Below are positions 8,602-17,814 of a stretch of 64,000 bases of DNA, in pieces (positions within the stretch are counted from its first letter, which is position 1; each line of letters begins with the position of its first letter). A program made the translations under genes and the position numbers. Source of the DNA: Rhodobacteraceae bacterium HLUCCA12. GTDB lineage: Bacteria; Pseudomonadota; Alphaproteobacteria; Rhodobacterales; Rhodobacteraceae. Below the pieces are notes generated by a model. It ran no database searches. It saw only the letters and a program-made list of their open reading frames with translations, and had not been told where the DNA came from. Location of the stretch: positions 248,001 through 312,000 of the forward strand of contig LJSV01000001.1 of assembly GCA_001314715.1 (NCBI GenBank), written 5' to 3'.

Positions 8602-10188
8602 TTACGCCGTTGACCACATGTGAACGGCGGCGAAACCGTTCATCATGTCGCCGTTGGGGTTGGATTCCCAGCCGGCAACCTGGTCGTTATGGGCGTCGAT
8701 GAAGTCGTTGAACATCGGGCAGATCAGGCCGCCCTCGTCGCGCACCATGAGCCCCGCCTCACGATAGAGGGTCTTGCGGCGATCCATGTCCAGCTCGCCG
8801 CGCGCTTCGGTGATCAGATCGTCGAACTGATCGTTGAAGAAGCGCGTGTCGTTCCAGTCCGCATTCGAGGTATAGGCGGTCGAATACATCTGGTCCTGCA
8901 CCGGACGCCCAGACCAGTACGAGGCCGAGAAGGGCTCGACGTTCCACACCTCGGACCAGTAGCCGTCACCGGGTTCGCGCACGATCTCGATGGGGATCCC
9001 CGCGCGCGAGGCGCTTTCCTGGAACAGCTGCGCGGCATCGACCGCGCCGGGGAAGGCCACGTCTGACGTGCGCAGGACGATCGGCTCGTCATGGCCCGAA
9101 CGCTCGTAGTAAAAGCGCGCCTCGTCGGGGTCATAGCGGCGCTGCTCGATACTTTCGTCGAACAGCGGATAGGCCTCGTTGATGGGCATGTCGTTGCCCA
9201 GCGACCCATAGCCGCGCAGGATCTTGTCCAGCATATCCTCGCGGTCGATGGCCAGCTTGAGCGCCATGCGCAGGTCGGCGTTGTCAAAGGGCGCGGTGTT
9301 GCAATGCATGATGAACACGTAATGCCCGCGGCCCGCGGTGGACTGGATCGTGACACCGGGCGCGCGGCTCAGCAGGTCGGCAACGCGCGGCTCGACGCGG
9401 TTGATCATCTGCACCTGGCCCGATTGCAGCGCCGAGTTGCGCGCGGTGGCGTCGTTGATGACCAGCATCTCGACCGAATTGAAATGACCCACCGAATCGT
9501 CCCAGTGGTTTTCGAACTTTTCCATGACATGGCGCACGCCCGGCTCGTCCTCGACCCATTTGTACGGGCCGGTGAAGATCCCCGAGGTGGGATCGTCGAA
9601 GCCGCCATCGGGCTGGATCACCAGGTGATAATCGGCCAGAAGATAGGGCAGGTCGGCATTGGCCGTTTCGGTTTCCAGAACCAGCGTGTCGCCGTCGACG
9701 CGAATGTCTGAAATGTCGCGCATGATGCCCAGCGCGCCCGATTGCGAATCTTCGTCGGAATGGCGCCGCAGGGTCTGGGCGCAATCCTCGGCGGTCAGGG
9801 TCTTGCCGTTATGGAACTCGACGCCCGAGCGGATCTTGAAGCGCCAGGTCTTGGCATCGTCCGAGGCTTCGATCTCTTCGGCCAGGCGCGGCTCGATCTG
9901 CCCGTCGGGGGTGATGTTGACCAGTGTGTCGCCGGTGGTGCGCAGATAGCAGAACGGCACCTGGCTGAGGGCCAGTGCCGGGTCAAGGCTGTTGGTGCTT
10001 TCACCGCCCTGAAGACCCATCACAAGATCCCCGCCGCGTTGCGGTCCCTGCGCCCGCACGGCGGACGCCAGCAGCGTGTTGGCCATCGCACCCGACACAC
10101 CCAGCGCGGCGGCACGGCCCAGAAAGGCGCGGCGTCCAAGCCGGCCCCGTGCGGCGCGGGCCAGATGATAGCGGAATTCGTCGTTCAT
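8602..10188 (-). CDS. ABC importer substrate-binding protein (family 5), Tat-exported
   Basis: A 528-residue periplasmic binding protein of the oligopeptide/dipeptide family 5. It opens with a twin-arginine signal (GRRAFLGRAAALGVSGA, cleavage likely near VRAQG), so it is exported folded. The mature part shows family features: SLDPALALSQV, GVEFHNGKTLTAEDCAQTLRR, GTGPYK-like IFTGPYKW and the LKLAIDREDM helix. The substrate could be a peptide, an opine or another small molecule. The start at 10188 follows GGGGAGACG. It leads a four-gene operon and faces the divergent amidohydrolase gene across 486 bp, which hints that the amidohydrolase might act on the imported compound (inference). Confidence 0.92.
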   Translation of the reverse strand: MNDEFRYHLARAARGRLGRRAFLGRAAALGVSGAMANTLLASAVRAQGPQRGGDLVMGLQGGESTNSLDPALALSQVPFCYLRTTGDTLVNITPDGQIEPRLAEEIEASDDAKTWRFKIRSGVEFHNGKTLTAEDCAQTLRRHSDEDSQSGALGIMRDISDIRVDGDTLVLETETANADLPYLLADYHLVIQPDGGFDDPTSGIFTGPYKWVEDEPGVRHVMEKFENHWDDSVGHFNSVEMLVINDATARNSALQSGQVQMINRVEPRVADLLSRAPGVTIQSTAGRGHYVFIMHCNTAPFDNADLRMALKLAIDREDMLDKILRGYGSLGNDMPINEAYPLFDESIEQRRYDPDEARFYYERSGHDEPIVLRTSDVAFPGAVDAAQLFQESASRAGIPIEIVREPGDGYWSEVWNVEPFSASYWSGRPVQDQMYSTAYTSNADWNDTRFFNDQFDDLITEARGELDMDRRKTLYREAGLMVRDEGGLICPMFNDFIDAHNDQVAGWESNPNGDMMNGFAAVHMWSTA

Positions 10189-10674
10189 GGTCGTCTCCCC
10201 TTGTGTGGTCCCTGGACGGGATCTTTCCAAGCCAAAGAAGGCGGCTGTTTTCTTGACTGACGAATCAATAACCCTGTGCGGGCCATGAATTCAATGCGTT
10301 TTTGCCATGTCGCAAGAATCATACATGTTTGCGGGCGACATCCGCAACAAAACTTCCGCAACTGCGCGAGCGCCAGTCATCTTCGGTCTTTATACCGTGC
10401 CGTCAATGTCATGCCTGTGACACGAGACCTGTTTTTCTGCTGTCGTCTCATGCGGGTGTCCCAAGCAGCGCGCACAAAAAGGCCGCGCTGAAACACGGCT
10501 ACCAAACCGGTGTTCGGGGTGCGCGTGAGGGTGCAAACTGGTGCCCGGCGCAGCCCGAAATTTGATCAAAGAAAGAATTGGACCTGCCAGTCTCAAGCCG
10601 CTAGCCTTTTGATCAAATAATTCGCGCCGCACGATTCGGCGCAGGATCGTCGCCGGATCGGCAGGGGGAACCAG
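10189..10674. other. Intergenic divergent control region, no gene seen
   Basis: This 486-bp gap separates the ABC importer (leftward) and the amidohydrolase gene (rightward). It is visibly richer in A and T than the surroundings, with many short T and A runs. Two short frames on the plus strand (10276-10491 and 10302-10565) have no plausible protein composition or start signals and are not called. The right-hand 120 bp hold two identical 10-bp palindromes described separately. The left part should contain the importer promoter, but no convincing -35/-10 pair could be picked by eye. No regulator gene adjoins the region. Confidence 0.7.
10561..10617. promoter_or_regulatory. Twin palindromes TTTGATCAAA, candidate operators
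   Basis: A perfect 10-bp palindrome TTTGATCAAA occurs at 10561-10570 and again at 10608-10617, with centres 47 bp apart, upstream of the amidohydrolase start at 10675. A weak -35-like TTGGAC (10578-10583) lies between them. Two identical dyads framing a possible promoter suggest binding sites for a dimeric repressor or activator. FNR boxes (TTGAT-N4-ATCAA) share the arms but have a four-base spacer missing here. The protein that would bind is unknown. Confidence 0.5.
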
Positions 10675-12345
10675 ATGGCACAGCAGGCCGACGTGATTGT
10701 CACCAATGCCAAGGTCCTGACCATGGACCCGGCCAACCCGCGGGCCGAGGCGGTGGCACTGGCGGGCGAGCGCATCCTGGCCGTCGGCGCGCGCGATGCC
10801 GTCGAATCGCTGGCCGCGCGCGGTTGCCGGATCATCGACGCCGGCGGCGCGACCGTTTTGCCCGGTTTCATTGAAAGCCATCTGCACCTGTTCATGGGCG
10901 GGGCCGAGCTGGCGCATCTGCAACTTCTGGGGGTGCACGGGGCGGAGGCGCTGGAACGCGCGATCCATGCCTATGCCCGCGCCAACCCCGATCTGCCGCT
11001 GATCATGGGGCAGGGTTGCGACTATGCCATTCTCGACCGGGCGCTGACGCGGCACGATCTGGACGCGATCCTGCCCGACCGCCCGATCCTGCTGATCGCG
11101 GCCGATCACCACACCGGCTGGGCCAATACCGCCGCACTGGAGGCCGCCGGCATTTTGGGCGGGCGCGAACTGGGGCCCGGCAACGAGATCGTCATGGGCG
11201 CGGATGGTCTGGCGACGGGCGAGCTGCGCGAATTCGAGGCCAAGGCACCGGTGATGGCCCTGTCAGGGGCCCAGCGCATCAATGCCGGGATCGCCACCGG
11301 CGACGAGCCCCAACCGCGCCCCACCGAGGCCGAACGCCAGGCCGACAGCGTGGCGATGAAGCGCGGTCTGGCGCATTGCGCGCGTCACGGCTTCACCTCG
11401 CTGGTGAACATGGATGGCAACCGCTACACGCTGGAGATCCTGGATGACCTGCGCCGGCAGGGCGGGCTGACGGCGCGGGTGCGGGTGCCGTTTCACTATC
11501 GCAACTGGCGCCGGCCCGCCGAGTTGGAAATCGCCAGCGCCATGGCCGCCGATTATGACGACGACTGGCTGTCGTCAGGGTTCGTCAAGGTTTTCATGGA
11601 TGGCGTGATCGACAGTGGCACCGCCGTGATGCTGGACGATTACCCGGACACCCCCGGCTGGAAGGGCGATCCCCTGCTGAGCGCCGAGGAGTTCGCCGCC
11701 GTCGCGACCGAGGCCGACAGGCGCGGCTTGCAGATCGCCGTCCATGCCATCGGCGATGGTGCGGTGCGCCGGGTGATCGACGGCTATGAGGCCGCACGCA
11801 AGGCCAATGGCCCCCGCGATTCGCGGCACCGGATCGAACATATCGAACTGATCAACCGCGACGACATCCCCCGCATGGCCGAGATGGGCATCATCGCCTC
11901 GATCCAGCCGGTGCATGCGCCGGGCGCGATGGATTTCCCGCTGCAACCGACGATGGACAAGATCGGGCGCGCGCGCTGGAACGACGCCTATCTGTGCCGC
12001 AGCCTCAAGGACGCCGGGGTCAAGCTGGCTTTTGCCTCGGATTGGCCGGTGGCCGACGTGAACCCGTTGCGCGGCATTCAGGCCGCACTTGAGCGCCCGG
12101 TCTATGACGGCGCGCAGGATGAACGGCTGGGCCTGCACGAGGTTCTGGCCGCCTATACCACGGGCGGCGCCTGGGCCGAACACACCGAGGACCGCAAGGG
12201 GATGCTGCGCGCGGGCTTTCTGGCGGATCTGGTGGTGCTGGACGGCGACATCGAGGCGACGGCAGTGCCCGAGATCGGCGCCATGTCGGTGGCCGCGACC
12301 ATTTGCGGCGGCCGCGTGGTCTGGGACGCGATGGCCGGGGCGTGA
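10675..12345 (+). CDS. Amidohydrolase family 3 protein (YtcJ-like)
   Basis: A 556-residue metal-dependent hydrolase of the amidohydrolase superfamily, YtcJ branch. The HxH metal pair is His69 and His71 in GFIESHLHLF, with later ligands in VHAIGDGAVRR and RIEHIEL and the Asp in FASDWPVADVNPL. Members hydrolyse C–N bonds of varied amides or formamides; the substrate is unknown here. There is no signal peptide, so the enzyme is cytoplasmic. GGGGGA precedes the ATG. It is 52 bp from the following PotA-type ATPase gene on the same strand, so it probably forms one operon with that importer and acts on its cargo. Confidence 0.87.
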   Translation: MAQQADVIVTNAKVLTMDPANPRAEAVALAGERILAVGARDAVESLAARGCRIIDAGGATVLPGFIESHLHLFMGGAELAHLQLLGVHGAEALERAIHAYARANPDLPLIMGQGCDYAILDRALTRHDLDAILPDRPILLIAADHHTGWANTAALEAAGILGGRELGPGNEIVMGADGLATGELREFEAKAPVMALSGAQRINAGIATGDEPQPRPTEAERQADSVAMKRGLAHCARHGFTSLVNMDGNRYTLEILDDLRRQGGLTARVRVPFHYRNWRRPAELEIASAMAADYDDDWLSSGFVKVFMDGVIDSGTAVMLDDYPDTPGWKGDPLLSAEEFAAVATEADRRGLQIAVHAIGDGAVRRVIDGYEAARKANGPRDSRHRIEHIELINRDDIPRMAEMGIIASIQPVHAPGAMDFPLQPTMDKIGRARWNDAYLCRSLKDAGVKLAFASDWPVADVNPLRGIQAALERPVYDGAQDERLGLHEVLAAYTTGGAWAEHTEDRKGMLRAGFLADLVVLDGDIEATAVPEIGAMSVAATICGGRVVWDAMAGA

Positions 12346-12397
12346 GGATGAAAAGACTTGATTCGAAGGGGCGCTTGGGCGTGACTGGAAACGAGAC

Positions 12398-13525
12398 ATG
12401 GGCAGCACGGGGGCGGGTGTGAGCGAACCGACAGAGACAGGAACGGTCGAAATCGTGATCCGCGACCTGAGCAAGATCTTTGGCCAGGGCGCGGCGGCGT
12501 TTCATGCACTCAGCGATATCGACCTGGAAATCCGCACCGGCGAATTCTTTACCCTGCTGGGGCCTTCGGGCTGCGGCAAGACCACGCTTTTGCGGGTGAT
12601 CGCGGGGTTCGAACAGCCCAGCACCGGCTCGCTTGGCATCAATGGCAAGGAGGTGGCCGGGCTGGGTCCGAACGCGCGCCCGGTCAACACCGTGTTCCAG
12701 AACTACGCGCTGTTTCCCCATATGACGGTGGCGCAGAATATCGGCTTCGGCCTCAAGATGCAGGGCCGCCCCCGGTCCGAGGTCGAGGCCACGACGGACG
12801 AGATGTTGCGCCTGGTCAAGATGGAGGCCATGGCCGAACGCAAGCCTTCGGAAATCTCGGGCGGGCAGCAGCAGCGCGTGGCGCTGGCGCGCGCCCTGGC
12901 GCCGCGCCCGCGCGTTCTGCTGCTGGATGAGCCGCTGAGCGCGCTCGACCTCAAGCTTCGCAAGGAAATGCAGGGCGAACTCAAACGCTTGCAGACCGAA
13001 ACCGGGATCACCTTCATCTTTGTCACGCATGACCAGGAAGAGGCGCTGACCATGTCCGACCGCATCGCGGTGATGTCGGCGGGTCGCATCCTGCAACTGG
13101 GCAGCCCGCATGAGATCTATCATGCCCCCTCGGAACGCTTCGTGGCCGATTTCATCGGCGATACCAATTTCCTGGATCTGCCCGTGGCCTCGGTCGACGG
13201 CAGTCAGGCCACGGTCACCTTGCCCGGCGGCAAGGAGACCGCAGCGCGCCTGCCCCAGGGCTATCTGCCGGTTCTGGGCGAAACCGTCACCACCGTGATC
13301 CGCCCCGAACAGGCGCAGACCGTCGCGCCGGGGCAGGGCGACATGGACGGCGTGGTCGAGAACGCGGTCTTTTTCGGCACCGACACCCATGTCCATCTGC
13401 GTCTGGACGATGGCCAGCCTTTCATCCTGCGCCGCCAGAACATCGCCGAGGCCCGCGAACCCGCGCCGGGCACCCGCTTGGGCCTGACCTTGAGCCCCGG
13501 CGCGCTGCGCGTGCTGAAAGGATAG
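12398..13525 (+). CDS. Polyamine-type ABC importer ATPase (PotA family)
   Basis: A 375-residue ATPase with Walker [11 protein letters not shown]-loop in [12 protein letters not shown], signature ISGGQQQR, Walker B VLLLDEP and switch His in [12 protein letters not shown]-terminal TOBE-type domain (about residues 290-370) is present, as in PotA and other spermidine/putrescine/opine importers. The start at 12398 is plausible; a GTG at 12419 with GGGGGC upstream would remove seven residues. It is the first transport gene of an operon with two permeases and a binding protein, directly after the amidohydrolase gene. Confidence 0.9.
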   Translation: MGSTGAGVSEPTETGTVEIVIRDLSKIFGQGAAAFHALSDIDLEIRTGEFFTLLGPSGCGKTTLLRVIAGFEQPSTGSLGINGKEVAGLGPNARPVNTVFQNYALFPHMTVAQNIGFGLKMQGRPRSEVEATTDEMLRLVKMEAMAERKPSEISGGQQQRVALARALAPRPRVLLLDEPLSALDLKLRKEMQGELKRLQTETGITFIFVTHDQEEALTMSDRIAVMSAGRILQLGSPHEIYHAPSERFVADFIGDTNFLDLPVASVDGSQATVTLPGGKETAARLPQGYLPVLGETVTTVIRPEQAQTVAPGQGDMDGVVENAVFFGTDTHVHLRLDDGQPFILRRQNIAEAREPAPGTRLGLTLSPGALRVLKG

Positions 13526-13529
13526 GGCG

Positions 13530-14429
13530 ATGGCAGAGGCACGCGAACGCCACGGCTGGAAATGGCTCTTGTGCACACCGGCGCTGATCGTGCTGGTGGC
13601 CGCCGCGTCGGGCCCGCTGATGATCGTCGTGGCCTATTCGTTCCTGACGCCGGGCAACATGGGCGGCGTGGAATGGGATTTCACGCTCGAGGCGTGGTTT
13701 CGGGTCTTCTTTCGCCGCGACATCTTCGACCCTGACGCGATCACCCTGAACCAGGCGCATCTGGGGGTTTTCGGGCGCTCGGTCCTGTTGTCGCTGCAAA
13801 CGACGCTTCTGTGCGCGGTGCTGGGCTTTCCGACCGCGTGGTTCATCGCCACGCGCCCGCCCTCAAGCCGCACGCTGTGGCTGTTCCTGATCACCATTCC
13901 GTTCTGGACGAACCTGCTGATCCGCACCTTCGCGATCCAGGAGGTGATCCGCAACAACGGCACGATCAACGCGGTTCTGACCGGGCTGGGGGTGATCGAT
14001 TCGCCGTTGCAGATGATGTATACCGATTTCGCCATCCTGCTGGGCATGGCCTATGTGTTCCTGCCGCTGATGGTGCTGCCGCTTTACGCGGCGATGGACA
14101 AGCTGGATTTCCGCCTGGTCGAGGCGGGCTACGACCTGTACGCCAGCCGGGTTCAGGTGCTGTGGCATGTGATCCTGCCGCTGGTCAAACCCGGTTTCAT
14201 TGCCGGCTCGATCCTGGTCTTCATTCCGTCGATCGGAGCCTATGTCACGCCGCGGGTTCTGGGCGGGGGGCGCACGATGATGCTGGGCAACCTGATCGCG
14301 CTGCAATTCGGGCAGGGGCGCAACTGGCCGCTGGGCGCGGCGCTTGCGATGCTGATGCTGATCATCGTCGTGGGCGCGCTGATCTTCTATCTGCGCTGGG
14401 CCAACCGCGAGGAGGCGCGCAATGTTTAA
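13530..14429 (+). CDS. Polyamine-type ABC importer permease (PotB family)
   Basis: A 299-residue inner-membrane permease of the PotB class with six predicted helices. Typical segments are FPTAWFIATR, TIPFWTNLLIRTFAIQEV and the EAA-like loop EAGYDLYASRVQVLWHVILP, which couples to the ATPase, followed by SIGAYVTPRVLGGG. The gene starts 4 bp after the PotA-type stop with AAAGGATAGGG as ribosome site and overlaps the next permease by 8 bp. It forms the channel together with the PotC-type subunit. Confidence 0.92.
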   Translation: MAEARERHGWKWLLCTPALIVLVAAASGPLMIVVAYSFLTPGNMGGVEWDFTLEAWFRVFFRRDIFDPDAITLNQAHLGVFGRSVLLSLQTTLLCAVLGFPTAWFIATRPPSSRTLWLFLITIPFWTNLLIRTFAIQEVIRNNGTINAVLTGLGVIDSPLQMMYTDFAILLGMAYVFLPLMVLPLYAAMDKLDFRLVEAGYDLYASRVQVLWHVILPLVKPGFIAGSILVFIPSIGAYVTPRVLGGGRTMMLGNLIALQFGQGRNWPLGAALAMLMLIIVVGALIFYLRWANREEARNV

Positions 14430-15228
14430 CCGCAACTTCTCGGTCAGCCGGCTGCCGGGCTTCGGGGCGGTGGCGGTGTTCACCTTCGTGATGCTGTATC
14501 TGCCGATCATCATCCTTGTGACCTTTTCGTTCAACGCGGGCGTGTCGCAGGCGCAGTGGGAAGGCTTTTCGCTGCAATGGTATCAGGCCGCGTTCCAGAA
14601 CGATCAGGTGCGCGACGTGTCCATCCGCTCGCTCTGGCTGGCGCTGGCGGCATCGGGCTTTGCCACCGTCCTGTCCACGCTGGCCGCGCTGGGGACGACG
14701 CGGGTCGGCCGGTTTCCGGGGCAGACCATGATCTATGCGCTGATCAACCAGCCGCTCATGGTGCCCGAGATCGTCACCGGCGTGGCGCTGCTGATCCTGG
14801 TGGCGTTCCTCAAGGTTCAGACCGGCTATACCGGCATGGGCTATCTGGTGGCCGCGCACACCGCCTTTTGCATCCCCTTTGCCTATCTGCCGATCCGGGC
14901 CCGGCTGGAAACCATGGACATCACGCTGGAAAAGGCCGCAGCGGACCTTTACGCCGATCACTGGCAGGCGTTTCGTTACATCACGCTGCCGCTTCTGGTG
15001 CCGGGGATTCTGGCCGGGTTCATGCTGGGTTTCGTGATCTCGCTGGATACGGTCGTGATCACCGAATTCGTGAAATCGGCCGGGCAGGATACCTTGCCGA
15101 CCTATATGCTGGGCCAGTTGCGGCGCACCATCACCCCCGAGATGAACGCCATTGCCACGCTGTTTCTTGCGCTGTCGCTGTGCATTGTGACAGCCTTCTT
15201 CGTGATCACCCGCAAACGCGGGACATGA
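14422..15228 (+). CDS. Polyamine-type ABC importer permease (PotC family)
   Basis: A 268-residue permease of the PotC class. The N-terminal helix VAVFTFVMLYLPIIILVTFS is followed by FNAGVSQAQWEGFSLQWY, and the EAA loop is EKAAADLYADHWQAFRYITLP. SLDTVVITEF near the C-terminus is strongly family-like. GAGGAG lies eight bases before the ATG, which is inside the end of the PotB-type gene. Its partner binding protein gene begins 26 bp downstream. Confidence 0.92.
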   Translation: MFNRNFSVSRLPGFGAVAVFTFVMLYLPIIILVTFSFNAGVSQAQWEGFSLQWYQAAFQNDQVRDVSIRSLWLALAASGFATVLSTLAALGTTRVGRFPGQTMIYALINQPLMVPEIVTGVALLILVAFLKVQTGYTGMGYLVAAHTAFCIPFAYLPIRARLETMDITLEKAAADLYADHWQAFRYITLPLLVPGILAGFMLGFVISLDTVVITEFVKSAGQDTLPTYMLGQLRRTITPEMNAIATLFLALSLCIVTAFFVITRKRGT

Positions 15229-15254
15229 TCCAACAACCAACAGGGAGAACGACC

Positions 15255-16283
15255 ATGAAAAGAACCATTGCACTGGGTGCGGCCGCGCTTCTGGCCTCGA
15301 CCTCGCTGGCCTCGGCCCAAGAGGTGCTGAACCTCTATAACTGGGGCAACTACACCAGCCCCGAATTGCTGGAACGCTTTACCGAGGAAACCGGCATCGA
15401 GGTGACGGTGACCGATTTCGACAGCAACGACACCGCGCTTGCGCGCATCCGGCAGGGCGGGCACGGCTTCGACATCGTCGTGCCCTCGGACAGCTATATC
15501 CAGACCTGGATCGAGGAGGAGCTGTTCCAGCCGCTCGACCCCGAGATCGTGACCGACCGCGACAACATCGCGCCGCAGTGGCGCGATGTCGATTTCGATC
15601 CGGGCCGCGAATACACCGTGCCCTGGGCCTGGGGCACCACCGGCGTCATCGTCGACACCTCGGTCTATTCCGGCGACATCAACACCGCCGAAGTCATCCT
15701 TGACCCGCCGTCGGAACTGGCCGGACGGATCAATGTCATCCCCGAGATGTCGGATGTCATGGCCCTCGCCATCTACTACCACGGCGGCGAACGCTGCACC
15801 GATGACATGGACCTCTTGCGTCAGGTGCGCGACACGCTGATGGAGGCCAAGCCCGACTGGCTGGCGCTGGATTACGGCGCGGTCGACAGCTACGCGGCGG
15901 GCGACTTTGCCGCCGGGATCTACTGGAACGGCGCGTCGATGCGGGTGCGCCTGCAAAATGACGACTTCGCCTATGGCTATCCGCAGACCGGCTATCCGAT
16001 CTGGATGGACAACGCCGCCGTTCTGGCCGATGCCGAAAACCCCGAGAACGCGATGCGCTTCATCAACTTCATCATCCAGCCCGAGAATGCCGCGCTGATC
16101 TCGAATTTCGCGCGCTATGCCAATGGCATCAGCGGGTCGGAAGAATTCATGGACGAAGAGATGCGCGACGCGCCCGAAATCGTCGTGCCCGACGAGCTGG
16201 TCGAGGCCGGGCGTTTCGGCCAGGCCTGCCCGCAGGAGGTCAACGACATCCACACCCAGATCTGGACCGAGCTTTTGCAATAA
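15255..16283 (+). CDS. Polyamine-type ABC importer binding protein (PotD/PotF family)
   Basis: A 342-residue periplasmic binding protein. A Sec signal (MKRTIALGAAALLASTSLASA) is followed by the classic start of mature PotD/PotF, VLNLYNWGNYTSPELL, and FDIVVPSDSYI. Trp and acidic residues that bind amines are at expected spots (for example PWAWGTTG, and DWLALDYGA). The cargo is probably a cationic amine or amine-like compound, not proven. GGGAGAACG sits before the ATG at 15255; the longer upstream frame is just overlap with PotC. Last gene of the operon; a strong terminator follows at 16342. Confidence 0.9.
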   Translation: MKRTIALGAAALLASTSLASAQEVLNLYNWGNYTSPELLERFTEETGIEVTVTDFDSNDTALARIRQGGHGFDIVVPSDSYIQTWIEEELFQPLDPEIVTDRDNIAPQWRDVDFDPGREYTVPWAWGTTGVIVDTSVYSGDINTAEVILDPPSELAGRINVIPEMSDVMALAIYYHGGERCTDDMDLLRQVRDTLMEAKPDWLALDYGAVDSYAAGDFAAGIYWNGASMRVRLQNDDFAYGYPQTGYPIWMDNAAVLADAENPENAMRFINFIIQPENAALISNFARYANGISGSEEFMDEEMRDAPEIVVPDELVEAGRFGQACPQEVNDIHTQIWTELLQ

Positions 16284-16341
16284 CCGGATCTGCGCGGGGC
16301 GCGCGCGCGCACCCCGCGCCCGGCGCGATGTCAGCAAACGG

Positions 16342-16375
16342 ACGGGGTGCGCGGGATCGCCGCGCACCCCGTTTT
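16342..16375. terminator. Strong hairpin terminator after the PotABCD-type operon
   Basis: A perfect 13-bp stem (16342-16354 with 16360-16372, ACGGGGTGCGCGG) closes a 5-base GATCG loop and is followed by TTTTC on the plus strand. It lies between the binding-protein gene and the convergent hydrolase–OsmC gene, and can serve the first; its minus-strand side has a shorter T run. A second GC-rich dyad at about 16292-16320 precedes it. Confidence 0.85.
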
Positions 16376-16398
16376 CATGTGCCCGCGTCGTCTGCCGC

Positions 16399-17616
16399 TC
16401 AGGCCAGGCGCGTGCGGATCTCGGCGCTTGAATGCAGGGTCCGGTGCACCGGGCACTTGTCGGCAATCGCCAGCAGCGAGTCGCGCTGGTCTTTGGTCAG
16501 ATCGCCCTCGAGCCGGATCACGCGGTTGAACACATCCACCTTCTTTCCACCCTCGTCCGCCTTTTCGGAATCGTCGCGGTGGCGGCGCTCGTGCGAGACG
16601 TCGCAGGCCACGTGCTCCAGCGGGATCTTCTTGTGGCGCGCATACATGCGCAAAGTCATCGTGGTGCAGGCGCCCAGCCCTGCGGCCAGCAGCTGATAGG
16701 GCGAGGGGCCCAGATCGGTGCCGCCCATCGCCTCGGGCTCGTCGGCGACCAGCTGGTGCTTGCCGTCGATGACCACATCCTGGCGAAAACCGCTGGCCTC
16801 GGCCTCGGCCACGCGCACCACGCCCTCGGGCGCGTCGGCGCGCGCGGGTTCGTCGGCCATCACCAGATAGCGCGCCGCCCAGGCCGCGATCAGTTCGGCG
16901 GCGTATTCGGCATCGGCTGCGCGCGTCAGCAGGTGATCGGCGTCATCCAGCGTGACAAAGCTTTTCGGATGGCGCGCGGCCTTGAAGATCGTCGCGGCGT
17001 TGTCGATGCCCACGGTTTCGTCGCGCGGGGAATGCAGGATCAGAAGCGCCGCACGCATCGCGCCGATATGCCGGGTCAGGCGCGATTGTTCGACCTCGTC
17101 GACAAGCTGGCGGCCGATCTCGAACGCGCGCCCGGCCAGTTCGACCGTGGCCTTGCCCTTGTCGCGAATGGAACCGAGCGCGTCGGAAAAATGGCGCAGC
17201 ACATGCGCCGGGTCGGCGGGGGCGCCGATCGTGACGACCGCGCGCACGCCCTTGATCTCGGATGCCGCGGCCAGCACCGCGGCCCCGCCCAGCGAATGCC
17301 CGATCAGCAGTTGCGGTGCCATGTCCTGGGACTGCATCCACTCGGCGGCGGCGCGAATGTCCTCGACATTCGACACGAAACCGGTGTTGGCGAATTCCCC
17401 GTCGGAATGGCCCAGGCCGGTGAAATCGAACCGCAACACCGCGATGCCGCGCGCGGCCAGCCGCCCCGCGATCCGGCGGGCGGCGGCCAGATCCTTGGTG
17501 CAGGTAAAGCAATGGGCAAACAGCGCCGCCGCCCGCACCGGCCCCTCGGGCAGATCCAGCCGGGCGGCAAGGGTCGCGCCCGAATGGCCCTCGAACTCGA
17601 TCTTGCGGTGTTTCAT
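16399..17616 (-). CDS. Alpha/beta hydrolase–OsmC fusion protein
   Basis: A 405-residue two-domain protein. Residues about 1-260 form an alpha/beta hydrolase with nucleophile Ser108 in GHSLGG, acid in HSPRDETVG and His in DADHLL. Residues about 270-405 form an OsmC/Ohr domain with the redox cysteines Cys317 (LGACTTM) and Cys388 (KCPVHRTL). OsmC proteins reduce organic peroxides; the hydrolase half may release hydroperoxide or acyl groups from esters. This is a known but little-studied fusion. AGGAGGGG lies six bases before the start codon. It is monocistronic and divergent from the TRAP operon. Confidence 0.88.
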   Translation of the reverse strand: MKHRKIEFEGHSGATLAARLDLPEGPVRAAALFAHCFTCTKDLAAARRIAGRLAARGIAVLRFDFTGLGHSDGEFANTGFVSNVEDIRAAAEWMQSQDMAPQLLIGHSLGGAAVLAAASEIKGVRAVVTIGAPADPAHVLRHFSDALGSIRDKGKATVELAGRAFEIGRQLVDEVEQSRLTRHIGAMRAALLILHSPRDETVGIDNAATIFKAARHPKSFVTLDDADHLLTRAADAEYAAELIAAWAARYLVMADEPARADAPEGVVRVAEAEASGFRQDVVIDGKHQLVADEPEAMGGTDLGPSPYQLLAAGLGACTTMTLRMYARHKKIPLEHVACDVSHERRHRDDSEKADEGGKKVDVFNRVIRLEGDLTKDQRDSLLAIADKCPVHRTLHSSAEIRTRLA

Positions 17617-17814
17617 TGCGGCCCCTCCTGTCTCGATGCGCGAGCGTCAGGCTAACCGGCCTTCCGGCGCGTGTCAGCACCGCCCCGGCATCTGCTGAAA
17701 AACCGGGCACAGATGGCGTTCCGGCGGGTTTTTGCCGGTTGCAACATTGGTTTGGCGATGGACGTGATATAGATTACGGTCGTGACTCAAGAAACAGATC
17801 TAGGGAGGATCACC

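Noticed and set aside
10253-10268. TTGA-N8-TCAA dyad as a regulator or FNR box
   Set aside because: Only four bases pair, the spacer does not fit FNR, and such dyads are common by chance.
10276-10565. Two short plus-strand frames in the 486-bp control region
   Set aside because: No ribosome site, atypical composition, and they overlap each other in different frames.
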